Shown: positions 37,624-47,288, counted from the first letter of the stretch. The stretch: 64,000 nucleotides of DNA from G965216745 sp965216745 (GCA_965216745.1 OZ244191.1:992001-1056000), one strand, 5' to 3'. Translations and numbers: made by a program. Notes: generated from the letters alone by a model not told the origin.

Positions 37624-37729
37624 AAAATTATATATAAATTACAACATCACTCAAACTATAAAAAAACAAATATAATAAAATTATCAAAAACGATCACAAT
37701 GCTCAAGAAATGCAGATAACACAAAGATT

Positions 37730-38977
37730 CTATATACCTGAAATAACCAAAACCACATTAGTTCCACCAAAGCCAAATGAATTAGTAATACCAGATTTTA
37801 TTTTGGCATGATCTTGAGATTGATGAGGAACTAAATTAATATCCTCACACTCGGGATCGACATTGTCAAGATTCAAAGTAGGAGGAATGATTTTATTTTT
37901 AATTGCCAAAACAGTAAATATAGCTTCACAACTGCCAGCAGCACCAAGCATATGGCCACAAGAGGATTTAGTAGAAGAAACTCTAATACCACTCACTTCA
38001 GACCCAAACAAAAACTTAATTGCATCAATCTCTATCTTATCTCCTAGAGGAGTAGAAGTACCGTGTGCATTTATATAAGAAATATCAGATAAAGATAAAC
38101 CAGAGCTTTTAATTGCTTGAGACATTGCTGAAATTGCACCTTTGCCGCCAGGTTCAGGAGAAGCAATATGATAGGCATCACCAGATATTCCATATCCTAA
38201 AATCTCTCCGTATATGTTTGCACCACGTTTTACTGCATGATCATATTCTTCAATTACCATTACACCAGCACCTTCGGAAATAACAAATCCATCTCTATCT
38301 TTATCCCAAGGACGAGACGCCATCTCTGGAGCATGATTGTAATTAGTAGACAAAGCCCTCATAGCTGTAAAACCAGAAAAACCTACTTTAGACATAGCGG
38401 ATTCAGAGCCACCAACAATAACAGCATCAGCTTCATCGTTTTTTATAATTCTAACACCCTGAGCTATACAATTAGCACCAGTAGCACACGCAGAAACCAT
38501 AGATTCAACAGGACCAGTGATATTATGACGAATAGAAATTTGGCCAGCAACAAGATTAATCAAACTACCAGGAATAAAAAAGGGGCCAACACTTTTACGA
38601 ACTTTATTATGTAAATCAATGGAATTTTTTTCTATACTTGGCAAACCACCAATACCAGAGCCCACAACAACTCCACACCTAGAACGATCAATAGATTTTT
38701 GGAATATAAATGAATCCATTACTGCTTCATCAGCGGCTGCAACTCCATATTGTACAAATGTATCCATTTTAGAATACTTGCGTATATCAGGCATATAATC
38801 AGAAAGCTCTTCACTTGACACTTGTCCGGCAATCCTAGACTTAAAAGCTGAAGCATCAAAGCGGGACACACTAGTTATACCAGATACTCCTTTGACAAGA
38901 TTAGACCAAACTTTTTTAACACCACATCCAAGTGGGGTCACTAAGCCCATGCCAGTTATTACTACTCTTCTGTGCAT
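37730..38977 (-). CDS. fabF: Beta-ketoacyl-ACP synthase II
   Basis: This 415-residue condensing enzyme has the catalytic triad of the family: Cys164 (SACATGAN), His305 (NAHGTSTPLGD) and His342 (SSCGHMLGAAG). FabF elongates acyl-ACP with malonyl-ACP in type II fatty acid synthesis. It starts MHRRVVITGMGLVTPLG, as usual. acpP lies directly upstream on the same strand, the common acpP-fabF arrangement. Confidence 0.96.
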   Translation of the reverse strand: MHRRVVITGMGLVTPLGCGVKKVWSNLVKGVSGITSVSRFDASAFKSRIAGQVSSEELSDYMPDIRKYSKMDTFVQYGVAAADEAVMDSFIFQKSIDRSRCGVVVGSGIGGLPSIEKNSIDLHNKVRKSVGPFFIPGSLINLVAGQISIRHNITGPVESMVSACATGANCIAQGVRIIKNDEADAVIVGGSESAMSKVGFSGFTAMRALSTNYNHAPEMASRPWDKDRDGFVISEGAGVMVIEEYDHAVKRGANIYGEILGYGISGDAYHIASPEPGGKGAISAMSQAIKSSGLSLSDISYINAHGTSTPLGDKIEIDAIKFLFGSEVSGIRVSSTKSSCGHMLGAAGSCEAIFTVLAIKNKIIPPTLNLDNVDPECEDINLVPHQSQDHAKIKSGITNSFGFGGTNVVLVISGI

Positions 38978-39054
38978 AAACTACATCAAAAAATAAATCA
39001 GAAAACAAACACCATAACGGTATACATCAACAATAAATCGCGATAAATAAAAAT

Positions 39055-39426
39055 TCAAGATTTTTTATCAATTGCATTCTTGACATAATTAAACACATCC
39101 CCAAAAGTCATGATTTTCTCAGCATCTTCATCTGGTATTTCTATATCATACTTCTCTTCTAAAGCTATAATAATATCCACATTAGATAAACTATCTAATT
39201 TCAAATCTTCGCTTAACTTTGATTCCAAAGTGACTTTCTGGACCTCTTCGTCGCTCAAAGTAACAGTCTCAGCAACCAGCTTTAATATCTCTGATTGTAG
39301 ATCATCATCTTTTGTGTTTGCATCAGATTGAGAATCTACAACATTTCCAGAGTCAGACACTAATTCATCTGTAGAATCATTAGCACCTACCCTATCATTA
39401 GGATCATAACCATCATGTTTAGACAT
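39055..39426 (-). CDS. acpP: Acyl carrier protein with an acidic N-terminal extension
   Basis: The last 75 residues are a normal acyl carrier protein: LVAETVTLSDEEVQ, then LKLDSLSNVDIIIALEEKYD with the phosphopantetheine Ser in DSL, then EIPDEDAEKIMTF. The start is set at 39426 because GGAGGTG lies seven bases upstream of that ATG. An ATG 33 bases earlier (39459) has no such site. Even so the protein has 123 residues instead of about 78, with an extra N-terminus of about 45 residues rich in Asp, Ser and Asn (NDSTDELVSDSGNVVD). The Gly normally before DSL is Leu here. It carries growing acyl chains for FabF and FabZ. Confidence 0.92.
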   Translation of the reverse strand: MSKHDGYDPNDRVGANDSTDELVSDSGNVVDSQSDANTKDDDLQSEILKLVAETVTLSDEEVQKVTLESKLSEDLKLDSLSNVDIIIALEEKYDIEIPDEDAEKIMTFGDVFNYVKNAIDKKS

Positions 39427-39774
39427 TTTTAACACCTCCGTTCCATTTTTAATTATCATGAAAAATTATTTCAATCAATACTGATCGAGACATTAATATT
39501 TTATCTTGGGAAAATTAATATAATTTGCATAAAATTTTATTACATTTATTTGAATTATAATTATAATTTTATCGCATTGTATCTCTGAAACAAAAATTAG
39601 CTTCAAAACAAATAACAAAGACTCAGCACAAAATTACTACTAATCTCTATTAAAAATAAAATCCAAAAGATCGACCTACAGAATTAAAATAAAAAAACAG
39701 TAAAAATAAATTTATTTCTGACGACAATACAATGGTTGTGTATTATTATAAATAAAAGATTATAGAGGTGTAAC
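39427..39774. other. Divergent intergenic region between acpP and carB
   Basis: These 348 very AT-rich bases lie between divergent genes. They hold the GGAGGTG ribosome-binding site of acpP at one end and GAGGTG before carB at the other. No RNA gene or coding frame is seen; runs such as TTTATTTGAATTATAATTATAATT give no clear single promoter. Confidence 0.55.
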
Positions 39775-42700
39775 TTGTCAGATCACAAAATCAAAAATAT
39801 TTTAGTCTTAGGTTCAGGGGCTATAATAGTAGGACAAGGTGGAGAGTTCGATTACTCTGGAACACAAGCCATAAAAGGTCTAAAAGAGATTGGTCTTAAA
39901 GTCATTCTTGTTAACCCAAACCCAGCAACAATAATGACAGATCCAGATCTAGCAGATGTAGTTTATTTAGAACCATTACATTACTCTTCTTTAGAGCAAA
40001 TCATCAAAAAAGAAAAACCAGATGCAGTATTACCTACAGTGGGTGGTCAAACTGCTTTAAATTGCTTAATGTCTCTAGTTGAAAAAGGTATACTTGAAAA
40101 ATATGGAGTTGAAATTATAGGAGTAACTACAGAGGCTATACAAAAATCAGAAGATCGACAACAATTCTCACGAATAATTTCACAAATAGGGTTGTCATCT
40201 CCAGAAAATGCTGTGGTGACTAATCTAGAAGACGGCATCAATAAATTAGACTATGTCGGTTTGCCAGCAATTATAAGGCCATCTTTCACCCTTGGTGGCC
40301 TTGGAGGAGGTATAGCACATACAAAAGAAGAATTTGTTGAAATAGCCTCTGAAGGACTCAGAATATCTCCAATTAAACAAATTGAAATCACAAGATCTGT
40401 TATTGGATGGAAAGAATATGAACTTGAAGTCATAAAGGATATTAAAGGAAATTGCATTGTAGTTTGTGCAATTGAAAATTTTGATCCAATGGGCATACAC
40501 ACAGGTGATAGCATAACAATTGCACCAACAATAACATTGAGAGATCAAGAATACCAAAAAATGCGAGATGCAGCATTCTTGATAGTAAAAGAAATAGGAT
40601 TGCTCGGAGGTGGAGCCAATGTTCAATTCGCTGTAAAAAACAGCGAAATGCTTGTAATAGAGATGAACCCCAGAGTGTCTAGATCTTCAGCTTTAGCATC
40701 AAAAGCAACTGGTTACCCTATTGCTAAAATATCAGCTAAATTATCAATGGGATATACATTAAATGAATTGAAAAATGATTGCGCATTTAACATTACTGCA
40801 GGATTTGAACCCTCAATAGATTATATTACAACCAAAATACCCAGATTTGATTTTAATAAATTTCATATAAAAAAACCACAGCTTACAAGTGCTATGCAGT
40901 CTGTGGGAGAAATAATGTCAATAGGAAGGTCTTTCCACGAATCAATTCAAAAAGCATTGTGTTCATTAGAAGAAGAAAAGAATGGATTCAAATCCACTAA
41001 CATTGAACCAGACAAGGTGCTTGAAGAACTAAAAAAAAACAGCCCAGAAAAAATATTGATTATAGCTGATGCACTCAGATATGGGTTTTCTGTAGAAGAA
41101 ATCACAAAAATCACTCAACATAATCCTTGGTTCATAGAGTGCATAAAGGAAATAATAGCTCAAGAACACGAATTGATTCAATTAGGTTTTCCGAACGATC
41201 CAATAAAAATACTTAAAATCAAAAAAATGGGATTTTCAGATTCACGAATCGCATTCTTAACAAATTCAACAGAAGAGAAAATCAGAAAATTAAGAAAGCA
41301 GTTAATGATAAAACCAGTATTTAAAAAAATCGACACATGCGCAGCTGAATTTCCTACTAAAAATTCTTATATGTATCAATCCTACGAAGGAGATGGAATC
41401 AATTATCCAGAATGTGAATCAGGAGTGACATTGAAGAAAAAAGTTGCAGTAATAGGTAGCGGACCAAACAGAATAGGACAAGGCATAGAATTTGACTGGG
41501 CCTGCGTTCATGCATTGTCTACAATACAAAAAATGGGATATGAATCAATAATGATAAATTGCAACCCTGAAACTGTTTCAACTGATTATGATTCTTCAAA
41601 TCGTTTATATTTTTCTCCACTAACACACGAACATGTACTTGATATATTAGAACTAGAAAACTCAGAAAACAATCTAATAGGAGTTTTAATACAGCTTGGT
41701 GGTCAAACACCCATAAAACTTGCTAAAGAATTAACAAAAAGCGGAATAAATATTCTAGGCACTTCCTTTGATTCAATAGATATTGCAGAAGATAGAAAAA
41801 GGTTCAATTCCTTGATGAAAGAACTAAACATAAAACAACCAAAGGCACAAATATATTATGAAGCACAAGATATAATGAACAGAAATGATAATTTTTTCCC
41901 TATTGTGATCAGACCATCTTATGTGTTAGGAGGGAAAAACATGGCAATAATACATTCACAAGATGAGCTGAAAAAATATATTGAATACAACAAATTTGAG
42001 CCATTATCATCAATACTAATTGATGAGTACTTGACTGATGCTATTGAAATAGATGTCGACGCAATATGCGATAGAAATGATGTTTACATAGCTGGAATAA
42101 TAGAACATATTGAAGAAGCAGGAATACATTCAGGTGATTCTGCTACTGTTATTCCAGTGCAAAATGTATCACAAAAAAATATCGATATAATAAAAAAACA
42201 CACAACAAATATTTGCATTCAATTGAAAATATTAGGAATGATCAATATACAGTTTGCAATTCAAAATGACGAAGTATACATACTCGAAGTAAATCCCAGA
42301 GCAAGCAGAACATTGCCTTTTGTATCAAAAGCCACTGGTATACCAGTTCCAGATATTGCAACACAAATAATTTTGGGAAAGAAATTGAATCAATTCAATC
42401 TTCCATCTGATTGCCAAATCCCTGGTATTGTTGCTGTCAAATGCCCTGTTTTTTCATTTGCAAGCTTTGCTAATGTGGATACAATATTAGGCCCAGAAAT
42501 GAAATCGACTGGGGAAGTAATGGGAATTGATATTGATTTCCCAAAAGCATTTGCTAAGGCCCAAATGTCATCAAGTAGTGGAGGTTTACCTTCAGTCGGG
42601 ACAGCAATACTTTCTATAAAAGATAGGGATAAAAATAAAATCAAAAACATTGCAACACAGCTAATAGAGATGGGTTTTTGTATAGTAGCCACAAAAGGCA

Positions 42701-43011
42701 CAGCTGAATATTTGCAAAAATACGGAATACATGCAAAAGTTGTAAATAAAGTCAGAGAGGGAGGGGAACATATTGTCAAATATATATACAATACACCAAA
42801 TGTTACATTTATAGTAAATACAACTGAAGGAGCTAGGTCAATACAAGATAGTGTCACAATACGTAGAGCATCTCTTATAAGAAAAATACCATGTGCATTA
42901 ACTATAAACGCTGCACAAGCTATATTAGGAGCCACAAAATCTCTATGCAATGATAAAGCTCTAGCAATATCACTAAATAGCATAACCAAAAAACAAAATA
43001 TAGAGATTTGA
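39775..43011 (+). CDS. carB: Carbamoyl-phosphate synthase large subunit
   Basis: The 1078-residue product has the two homologous ATP-grasp halves. The first begins KNILVLGSGAIIVGQGGEFD, the second KKVAVIGSGPNRIGQGIEFD near residue 555. A C-terminal MGS-like allosteric domain holds MGFCIVATKGTAEYLQKYG. With CarA it makes carbamoyl phosphate from glutamine-derived ammonia, bicarbonate and two ATP, for pyrimidines and arginine. The start is TTG at 39775, supported by GAGGTG a few bases upstream. carA lies about 13 kb away on the other strand. Confidence 0.97.
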   Translation: MSDHKIKNILVLGSGAIIVGQGGEFDYSGTQAIKGLKEIGLKVILVNPNPATIMTDPDLADVVYLEPLHYSSLEQIIKKEKPDAVLPTVGGQTALNCLMSLVEKGILEKYGVEIIGVTTEAIQKSEDRQQFSRIISQIGLSSPENAVVTNLEDGINKLDYVGLPAIIRPSFTLGGLGGGIAHTKEEFVEIASEGLRISPIKQIEITRSVIGWKEYELEVIKDIKGNCIVVCAIENFDPMGIHTGDSITIAPTITLRDQEYQKMRDAAFLIVKEIGLLGGGANVQFAVKNSEMLVIEMNPRVSRSSALASKATGYPIAKISAKLSMGYTLNELKNDCAFNITAGFEPSIDYITTKIPRFDFNKFHIKKPQLTSAMQSVGEIMSIGRSFHESIQKALCSLEEEKNGFKSTNIEPDKVLEELKKNSPEKILIIADALRYGFSVEEITKITQHNPWFIECIKEIIAQEHELIQLGFPNDPIKILKIKKMGFSDSRIAFLTNSTEEKIRKLRKQLMIKPVFKKIDTCAAEFPTKNSYMYQSYEGDGINYPECESGVTLKKKVAVIGSGPNRIGQGIEFDWACVHALSTIQKMGYESIMINCNPETVSTDYDSSNRLYFSPLTHEHVLDILELENSENNLIGVLIQLGGQTPIKLAKELTKSGINILGTSFDSIDIAEDRKRFNSLMKELNIKQPKAQIYYEAQDIMNRNDNFFPIVIRPSYVLGGKNMAIIHSQDELKKYIEYNKFEPLSSILIDEYLTDAIEIDVDAICDRNDVYIAGIIEHIEEAGIHSGDSATVIPVQNVSQKNIDIIKKHTTNICIQLKILGMINIQFAIQNDEVYILEVNPRASRTLPFVSKATGIPVPDIATQIILGKKLNQFNLPSDCQIPGIVAVKCPVFSFASFANVDTILGPEMKSTGEVMGIDIDFPKAFAKAQMSSSSGGLPSVGTAILSIKDRDKNKIKNIATQLIEMGFCIVATKGTAEYLQKYGIHAKVVNKVREGGEHIVKYIYNTPNVTFIVNTTEGARSIQDSVTIRRASLIRKIPCALTINAAQAILGATKSLCNDKALAISLNSITKKQNIEI

Positions 43012-43016
43012 TAATA

Positions 43017-43847
43017 CTAAAACAGACCCCATTTCACTGAAGGGGGCATAGACATCATGATTGCATCAATGTTTCCACCTGTCATTAAACCGAATCTTGT
43101 ACCCCTATCGTATAATAAATTAAATTCAACATACCTACCTCTCTTGAAAAGTTGATATTCACGCTGTTCGACAGAATATTTTGTTCCTATATGCTTGAGT
43201 ACAATAGATGGATATATTTCTAAAAAAGATTTACCAACTTCTTTTGTGAATTCAAAATCTCTATAAAGATCGCCTGAATTGAGGTTGTCGTAAAATATTC
43301 CACCTATACCCCTAGGCTCATTTCTATGTTTTATATAAAAATAATCATCGGCTTTTTTGCTAAAATCTTCATAATATCTTGCATCAAACTTATCACAAAA
43401 TTTTTTAATACTGGAATGAAAAAAATCACTGTCTGATTTATTGTAATATATAGGAGTAAGATCCATTCCACCACCAAACCAAGCCTTGCTTGTAACAATA
43501 AGCCTGGTATTCATATGTACAGCAGGAATCAAAGGGGATGACATATGAGCTATCAAAGATATACCGCTGGCCCAGAAATCAAGTGATTCTTCGCATCCAG
43601 GTATTTCATTGGCAAATTTCTTTGAGAGTTTACCATGAACAGTAGATACATTAACAGCAACTTTTTCAAATACATTTCCATTCATTACACTTATTTTACC
43701 TCCTCCACCCCCTTCTCTATTCCAATCAATCTGCTTGAAATAATATCCATTATCTTCAATTTTTATAAATTCGGAGCATATTTTATCACGCAAAGAGCAA
43801 AACCAGTTAGTAGCTTCTAATTTAAGAGTCGTAACAATATTAGACAT
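43017..43847 (-). CDS. hemF: Oxygen-dependent coproporphyrinogen III oxidase
   Basis: The 276-residue product has the HemF blocks NREGGGGGKISVM, NTRLIVTSKAWFGGGMDLTP, EPRGIGGIFYDNL and the end GLMTGGNIDAIMMSMPPSVK. The enzyme decarboxylates coproporphyrinogen III to protoporphyrinogen IX using O2, so heme synthesis here is aerobic, in keeping with ctaG and the respiratory genes. It is convergent with carB across five bases. The upstream symporter gene is on the same strand, 30 bases away. Confidence 0.96.
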   Translation of the reverse strand: MSNIVTTLKLEATNWFCSLRDKICSEFIKIEDNGYYFKQIDWNREGGGGGKISVMNGNVFEKVAVNVSTVHGKLSKKFANEIPGCEESLDFWASGISLIAHMSSPLIPAVHMNTRLIVTSKAWFGGGMDLTPIYYNKSDSDFFHSSIKKFCDKFDARYYEDFSKKADDYFYIKHRNEPRGIGGIFYDNLNSGDLYRDFEFTKEVGKSFLEIYPSIVLKHIGTKYSVEQREYQLFKRGRYVEFNLLYDRGTRFGLMTGGNIDAIMMSMPPSVKWGLF

Positions 43848-43877
43848 AAAAACCCAAAAGAATCAATATCAAAAGCA

Positions 43878-45314
43878 TTAGCTCTTTGTTTTAGAAAAAT
43901 GATTAATAGTGTAATTCGCAGGAGAATGAGAAAGCATTACCACAGAAATGACATTAGGTATCAAAAGAAACGGTATTAAAATATCCGAGAAATACCACAC
44001 AAATTCAGGACTAAACAAAGCACCTAATGGGATCATAGAAATAAAAATGACTCTCCAATATTTTTTAAAAACAGGAGATACAACTAACCCACTTTCTATA
44101 GCTCTTTCAGCACAAAAATTCCAAGAAATTATAGTAGTAAAGGCAAAAAAGAAAAGAACCAAGCTTACTATATAGCCACCCCATTCTCCAGGAAGTGACT
44201 TGGAGAATGCATCAAAACAAATTGCAGTGCTGAATAAACCAGAATCCCATACACCCGTCACAATAAGGACCAATCCAGTACACATACAAACAATAGCAAC
44301 TATTATAGAAGAAAAAACAGAAATCAAACCCTGATTCAAAGCAAAGAATTCAAGAGATTCGTCTTTTGGCTTTTGAACTGTAGAATGTAATATGGACTCT
44401 AAACCCAAACCACTATCAGCAGCAAAAACTCCTCGGAAGAAACCAGTCTTAATCACATGCCAAGTACTTATTCCCATAAAAGCTCCACCTAATGATTCAG
44501 CTCCAGTGCATGTGGACAAAATAAGCATAATTGCAGAATATAAATTATCTTTGAAAACAACAATTATATAAACGCAAGTAGATATATATAAAAATGACAT
44601 CAAAGGCACAATAGAAACAATAGCTTTTTCAAAACCTTTAATCTCACCAACAAGAACCAATACAACCACAAAAGCCATAACTATTCCTATTACTATTGGA
44701 GGAAGATCAACGGTATACAAAGATACTGCAACTGAATTGACCTGAGCAAAATTACCAATAGTCAAAGAACATAAAAGCAAAGCAATTACATATAATGTTG
44801 TAATAGATTTAGAAAAGTATATAGATTTAAAAGATTTTTTGAAATAATACATAGGCCCACCTATAAGTGAGCCATGATTTGATTCAATGGCCGAGACAAC
44901 ACCTGTAAAACAACCAAAATACTTCAAAGATGAAGATAAAACAATAGCAGCAAAAATCCATACCAATGATCCAGGACCACCGCTTGTTAAAGCAACAGCT
45001 ATTCCTGATATGTTCCCAGTACCCAAATTACCACCCAAAACTGCAGACATTGCTCCAAAAGAAGAAATCCCTTTAGAATTTCTTACGCTTTTCATGATAT
45101 ATAAGAAAGCAAGATAAAATTTCCTGATAGAAAGACATTTTGCACGAATCAAAAGATAAAAACTTGACATCGTGACTACAAAAACCAAAAGAAAAGAAAG
45201 TATATCAATCATAATCAACGATAAACTAAATAATAGAATAAGACAATAATAGGACATCACTTTTTCAATGACAAAAAAAAATGACATTAAAATAAAGCAA
45301 AAGCAGAAAATCAC
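43878..45314 (-). CDS. Alanine/glycine:sodium symporter (AGCS family)
   Basis: The 478-residue membrane protein has about eleven hydrophobic segments. AGCS signatures are present: LGGNLGTGNISGIAVALTSGGPG near the first third, GGPMYYFKK, and FRGVFAADSGLGLESILHS. The family imports alanine or glycine with sodium, a plausible amino-acid supply route for an intracellular organism. The N-terminus is uncertain: the frame opens at 45314, but later ATGs (for example the one encoding MIDILSFLL) match the usual start better. The substrate is inferred from the family only. Confidence 0.88.
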   Translation of the reverse strand: MIFCFCFILMSFFFVIEKVMSYYCLILLFSLSLIMIDILSFLLVFVVTMSSFYLLIRAKCLSIRKFYLAFLYIMKSVRNSKGISSFGAMSAVLGGNLGTGNISGIAVALTSGGPGSLVWIFAAIVLSSSLKYFGCFTGVVSAIESNHGSLIGGPMYYFKKSFKSIYFSKSITTLYVIALLLCSLTIGNFAQVNSVAVSLYTVDLPPIVIGIVMAFVVVLVLVGEIKGFEKAIVSIVPLMSFLYISTCVYIIVVFKDNLYSAIMLILSTCTGAESLGGAFMGISTWHVIKTGFFRGVFAADSGLGLESILHSTVQKPKDESLEFFALNQGLISVFSSIIVAIVCMCTGLVLIVTGVWDSGLFSTAICFDAFSKSLPGEWGGYIVSLVLFFFAFTTIISWNFCAERAIESGLVVSPVFKKYWRVIFISMIPLGALFSPEFVWYFSDILIPFLLIPNVISVVMLSHSPANYTINHFSKTKS

Positions 45315-45377
45315 CTATTCAAAATAAAGTGTATAAAAATTCATTATAATGATTTATTATTTAAGTAGTAAGACTGA

Positions 45378-45414
45378 AAAAGTTAGTCCAAAAATCATAT
45401 TTGAACCAACTTTT
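45378..45414 (-). terminator. Hairpin, first copy of a repeated terminator-like element
   Basis: AAAAGTTAGTCC (45378-45389) pairs imperfectly with GAACCAACTTTT (45403-45414), with two mismatches. Read on the minus strand it ends in a T-run and lies about 130 bases past the stop of the 45542 gene. A closely related sequence (homologous over about 63 bases, to 45440) is at 46412. Confidence 0.5.
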
Positions 45415-45541
45415 ATTCTTGAAAAGATTTTTCATGAAAAGGCAAGAATTCATTTGTCACTTTTAACAAAAAAACTTTATCTACATTTTTGATTACATAG
45501 TTTTCTATTTGAAAATACAATGCAAATACAAGAGCTATTTT

Positions 45542-46009
45542 TTAAACGTCACGGCTTCTTCCGGGTTGAAAAGCTAACATCGCGGAAACATTTCGTTCAT
45601 TTCTTACATCTTCTTGTGTGGGTTTATCTACAATACCTACTGTTTTAAGATCAATGGGTCTATCTTTGGTGAGTTTTTTAATAGCACTTTGATACTTCGT
45701 AAGTATTGTATCTTTAGTCTGTGCATGTTCCTCATTTCTATCCTGGACCATTCCAAGTTTATGTTTCAATCCCTTTTGATCAAATACAAACATACCATCT
45801 GATAAGTGAGGAACTGGTTCAGAAGGATGAGATTTTTTATGAACTCCAGTAACTTTATAATTATTTTTTTTAAAAATGTTTGTAGGTGCAACATAATATC
45901 GCATACCATCATTTGACTCTAATCTATAACCTTCTGAATGAGTCTTTGTTAGATCGGCAATAGCAACATAAGCAGATCCACCTTGTAGTTTATTTGTTTC
46001 ACCTTTCAT
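45542..46009 (-). CDS. Hypothetical 155-residue protein
   Basis: No family was recognised. The product is soluble, basic and without a signal peptide or membrane segment. It starts MKGETNKLQGGSAYVAIADL and ends FQPGRSRDV. The start at 46009 is preferred because AAGG lies eight to nine bases upstream; an in-frame ATG at 46042 would add 11 hydrophobic residues (MKLFFYLRYVE) but has no ribosome-binding site. It sits in a degraded stretch between a symporter gene and a pseudogene, flanked by two copies of the same hairpin repeat. It could be an effector or a remnant of a larger gene. Confidence 0.6.
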   Translation of the reverse strand: MKGETNKLQGGSAYVAIADLTKTHSEGYRLESNDGMRYYVAPTNIFKKNNYKVTGVHKKSHPSEPVPHLSDGMFVFDQKGLKHKLGMVQDRNEEHAQTKDTILTKYQSAIKKLTKDRPIDLKTVGIVDKPTQEDVRNERNVSAMLAFQPGRSRDV

Positions 46010-46486
46010 TTCAACATACCTTAAATAAAAAAATAATTTCATATTTGATAAATAAAAACCAAAACTGCATTGATCAGCAATGGTTAATTTATTTACACCA
46101 ATCCATTTTTACAATACAATCCAACAAAAACCAAGCAAAATTCCATAAGAAAGTAATATTTATTGATAAATATCATAAGTTTTTGGCGTTAACAAACAAT
46201 CCAATTAACCAAAAACAGCTACATATTCAATATTTCTATTTAATAGATATATAATTGTTTAACATATTTCCGATTATCTTTTATAAGAAATCACAAAATG
46301 TTACATGTTAAATTTTCTTCTATATAGTGCTTATACTTTCACCACCTTCTAAAATTAAGCAGACGCATAATATGTTAGAGATTCACATATTTCAACATCA
46401 GGAGTAAAACTAAAAGTTAGTCCAAAAATCATATTTGGACTAACTTTTAGTCTTGAGACAATTTTTTATGAAAATGTAATTACAAT
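46010..46486. other. Non-coding stretch with an AT palindrome and a second hairpin repeat
   Basis: No gene is seen in these 477 bases. An 18-base perfect palindrome, ATATTTATTGATAAATAT, lies at 46156-46173. It could be an operator for the minus-strand gene starting at 46009 or simply AT-rich chance. The hairpin repeat near 46412 is listed separately. Confidence 0.5.
46412..46474 (-). repeat. Second copy of the hairpin repeat, perfect 12-base arms
   Basis: AAAAGTTAGTCC (46412-46423) and GGACTAACTTTT (46437-46448) are perfect inverted repeats around a 13-base loop. The loop is identical to that of the first copy at 45378, and similarity continues for about 25 bases past the hairpin. It lies 13 to 39 bases beyond the end of the pseudogene read on the minus strand, where it would work as a terminator. 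Confidence 0.75.
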
Positions 46487-47288
46487 TCAACCTCCTTTTT
46501 TTAGTTCATCAGAAAGAATTTCATACAAAACAGGAGTGATTTGATCATTACTTAACACTTGCACGGATTTGTAGAATATTTCGCCATAAGCAATTTCTTT
46601 TTCATCATCAACCTGACCTATTCCATGTGATTTTGATTTACTTCTTGGATAATTTGATTGATAAACCTAATTGATCGGAAGAATGTTGAGAATAGATTGA
46701 TTCAGGTGCATTTCCCATTGAAACATGATTTTGTTTTTGTTACAAACCATTCATTTTTTGGAAAACTTCCTATATAGCTTCTTTAATTTCTGATATAGAT
46801 CCAAACAACCTAATGAATCGTGTGTGCTATATGAATCTTTGTCATCTAATGCCTTTGTACGCTTCACTCATAATGTTTAAAATTCTTTCACCGACATTGG
46901 AATGGCGTATAAAGCGTATACCTTCTTTAATTCTTATCAACCTTATTAAGAATCCTTGATCACTCACTTCTTTAGATATTCAAGCATTAATAATAAAAAA
47001 TATATTTTCTCGTTTGATTTTACCACTAATAATTGCTTTCACTTTCTAATTTGAATAAATATAAGCCGTAAAGCACTCTCTATATCCTGTGTTTTATCTA
47101 ACCATCCATCTCTATCTTCAAGATTCACACCCATTTTCTATAAACTTTAAATGTTAAAAACCAATTTCATGAATGCAAAACAATTCACCTATTTCATCTG
47201 AAGACAGAAGTGAATTTTCTTTGATATTTTCTGCGCCTAGAATAAGCTGAAATCTTAGATCTTGCGGTGAATCATTCATGACAAACAT
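46487..47288 (-). pseudogene. Decayed gene of unknown function, several frameshifts and stops
   Basis: On the minus strand, coding-like pieces follow each other in changing frames. The first opens MFVMNDSPQDLRFQLILGAE and stops after ELFCIHEIGF. Then come a piece with GVNLEDRDGWLDKTQDIESA, a piece with SDQGFLIRLIRIKEGIRF interrupted by TGA, a piece with SIYSQHSSDQLGLSIK, and, one frame over, a final piece with IGQVDDEKEIAYGEIFYKSV ending VLYEILSDELKKGG and a stop. The overall composition resembles coding DNA, and no piece has a recognised family. At least four lesions make a functional product unlikely. Confidence 0.65.

Larger units (their letters stand above)
20883..37669 (+). repeat. Direct triplication of a 5.3-5.9 kb unit, each with leader, giant gene and terminator
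   Basis: Units start at 20883, 26488 and 32396 with the same sequence (AATGAATCATTTCTCAGC...). Homology ends at 37669, where copy 3 leaves the shared 3' spacer after ACTATAAAAAAACAA. Unit lengths are 5605, 5908 and about 5274 bases. Each unit has a leader of about 540 bases, a giant gene and a hairpin terminator. Units 1 and 2 also carry a spacer of about 300 bases that unit 3 lacks. Identity is near complete outside a central segment of each gene. Confidence 0.95.

Noticed and set aside
42390..42989. 199-codon minus-strand frame within carB
   Set aside because: It lies wholly opposite the conserved end of carB and has no family features.
46412..46448. Insertion-sequence terminal inverted repeats
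   Set aside because: The two arms are only 13 bases apart and no transposase frame lies near; a hairpin terminator explains them better.
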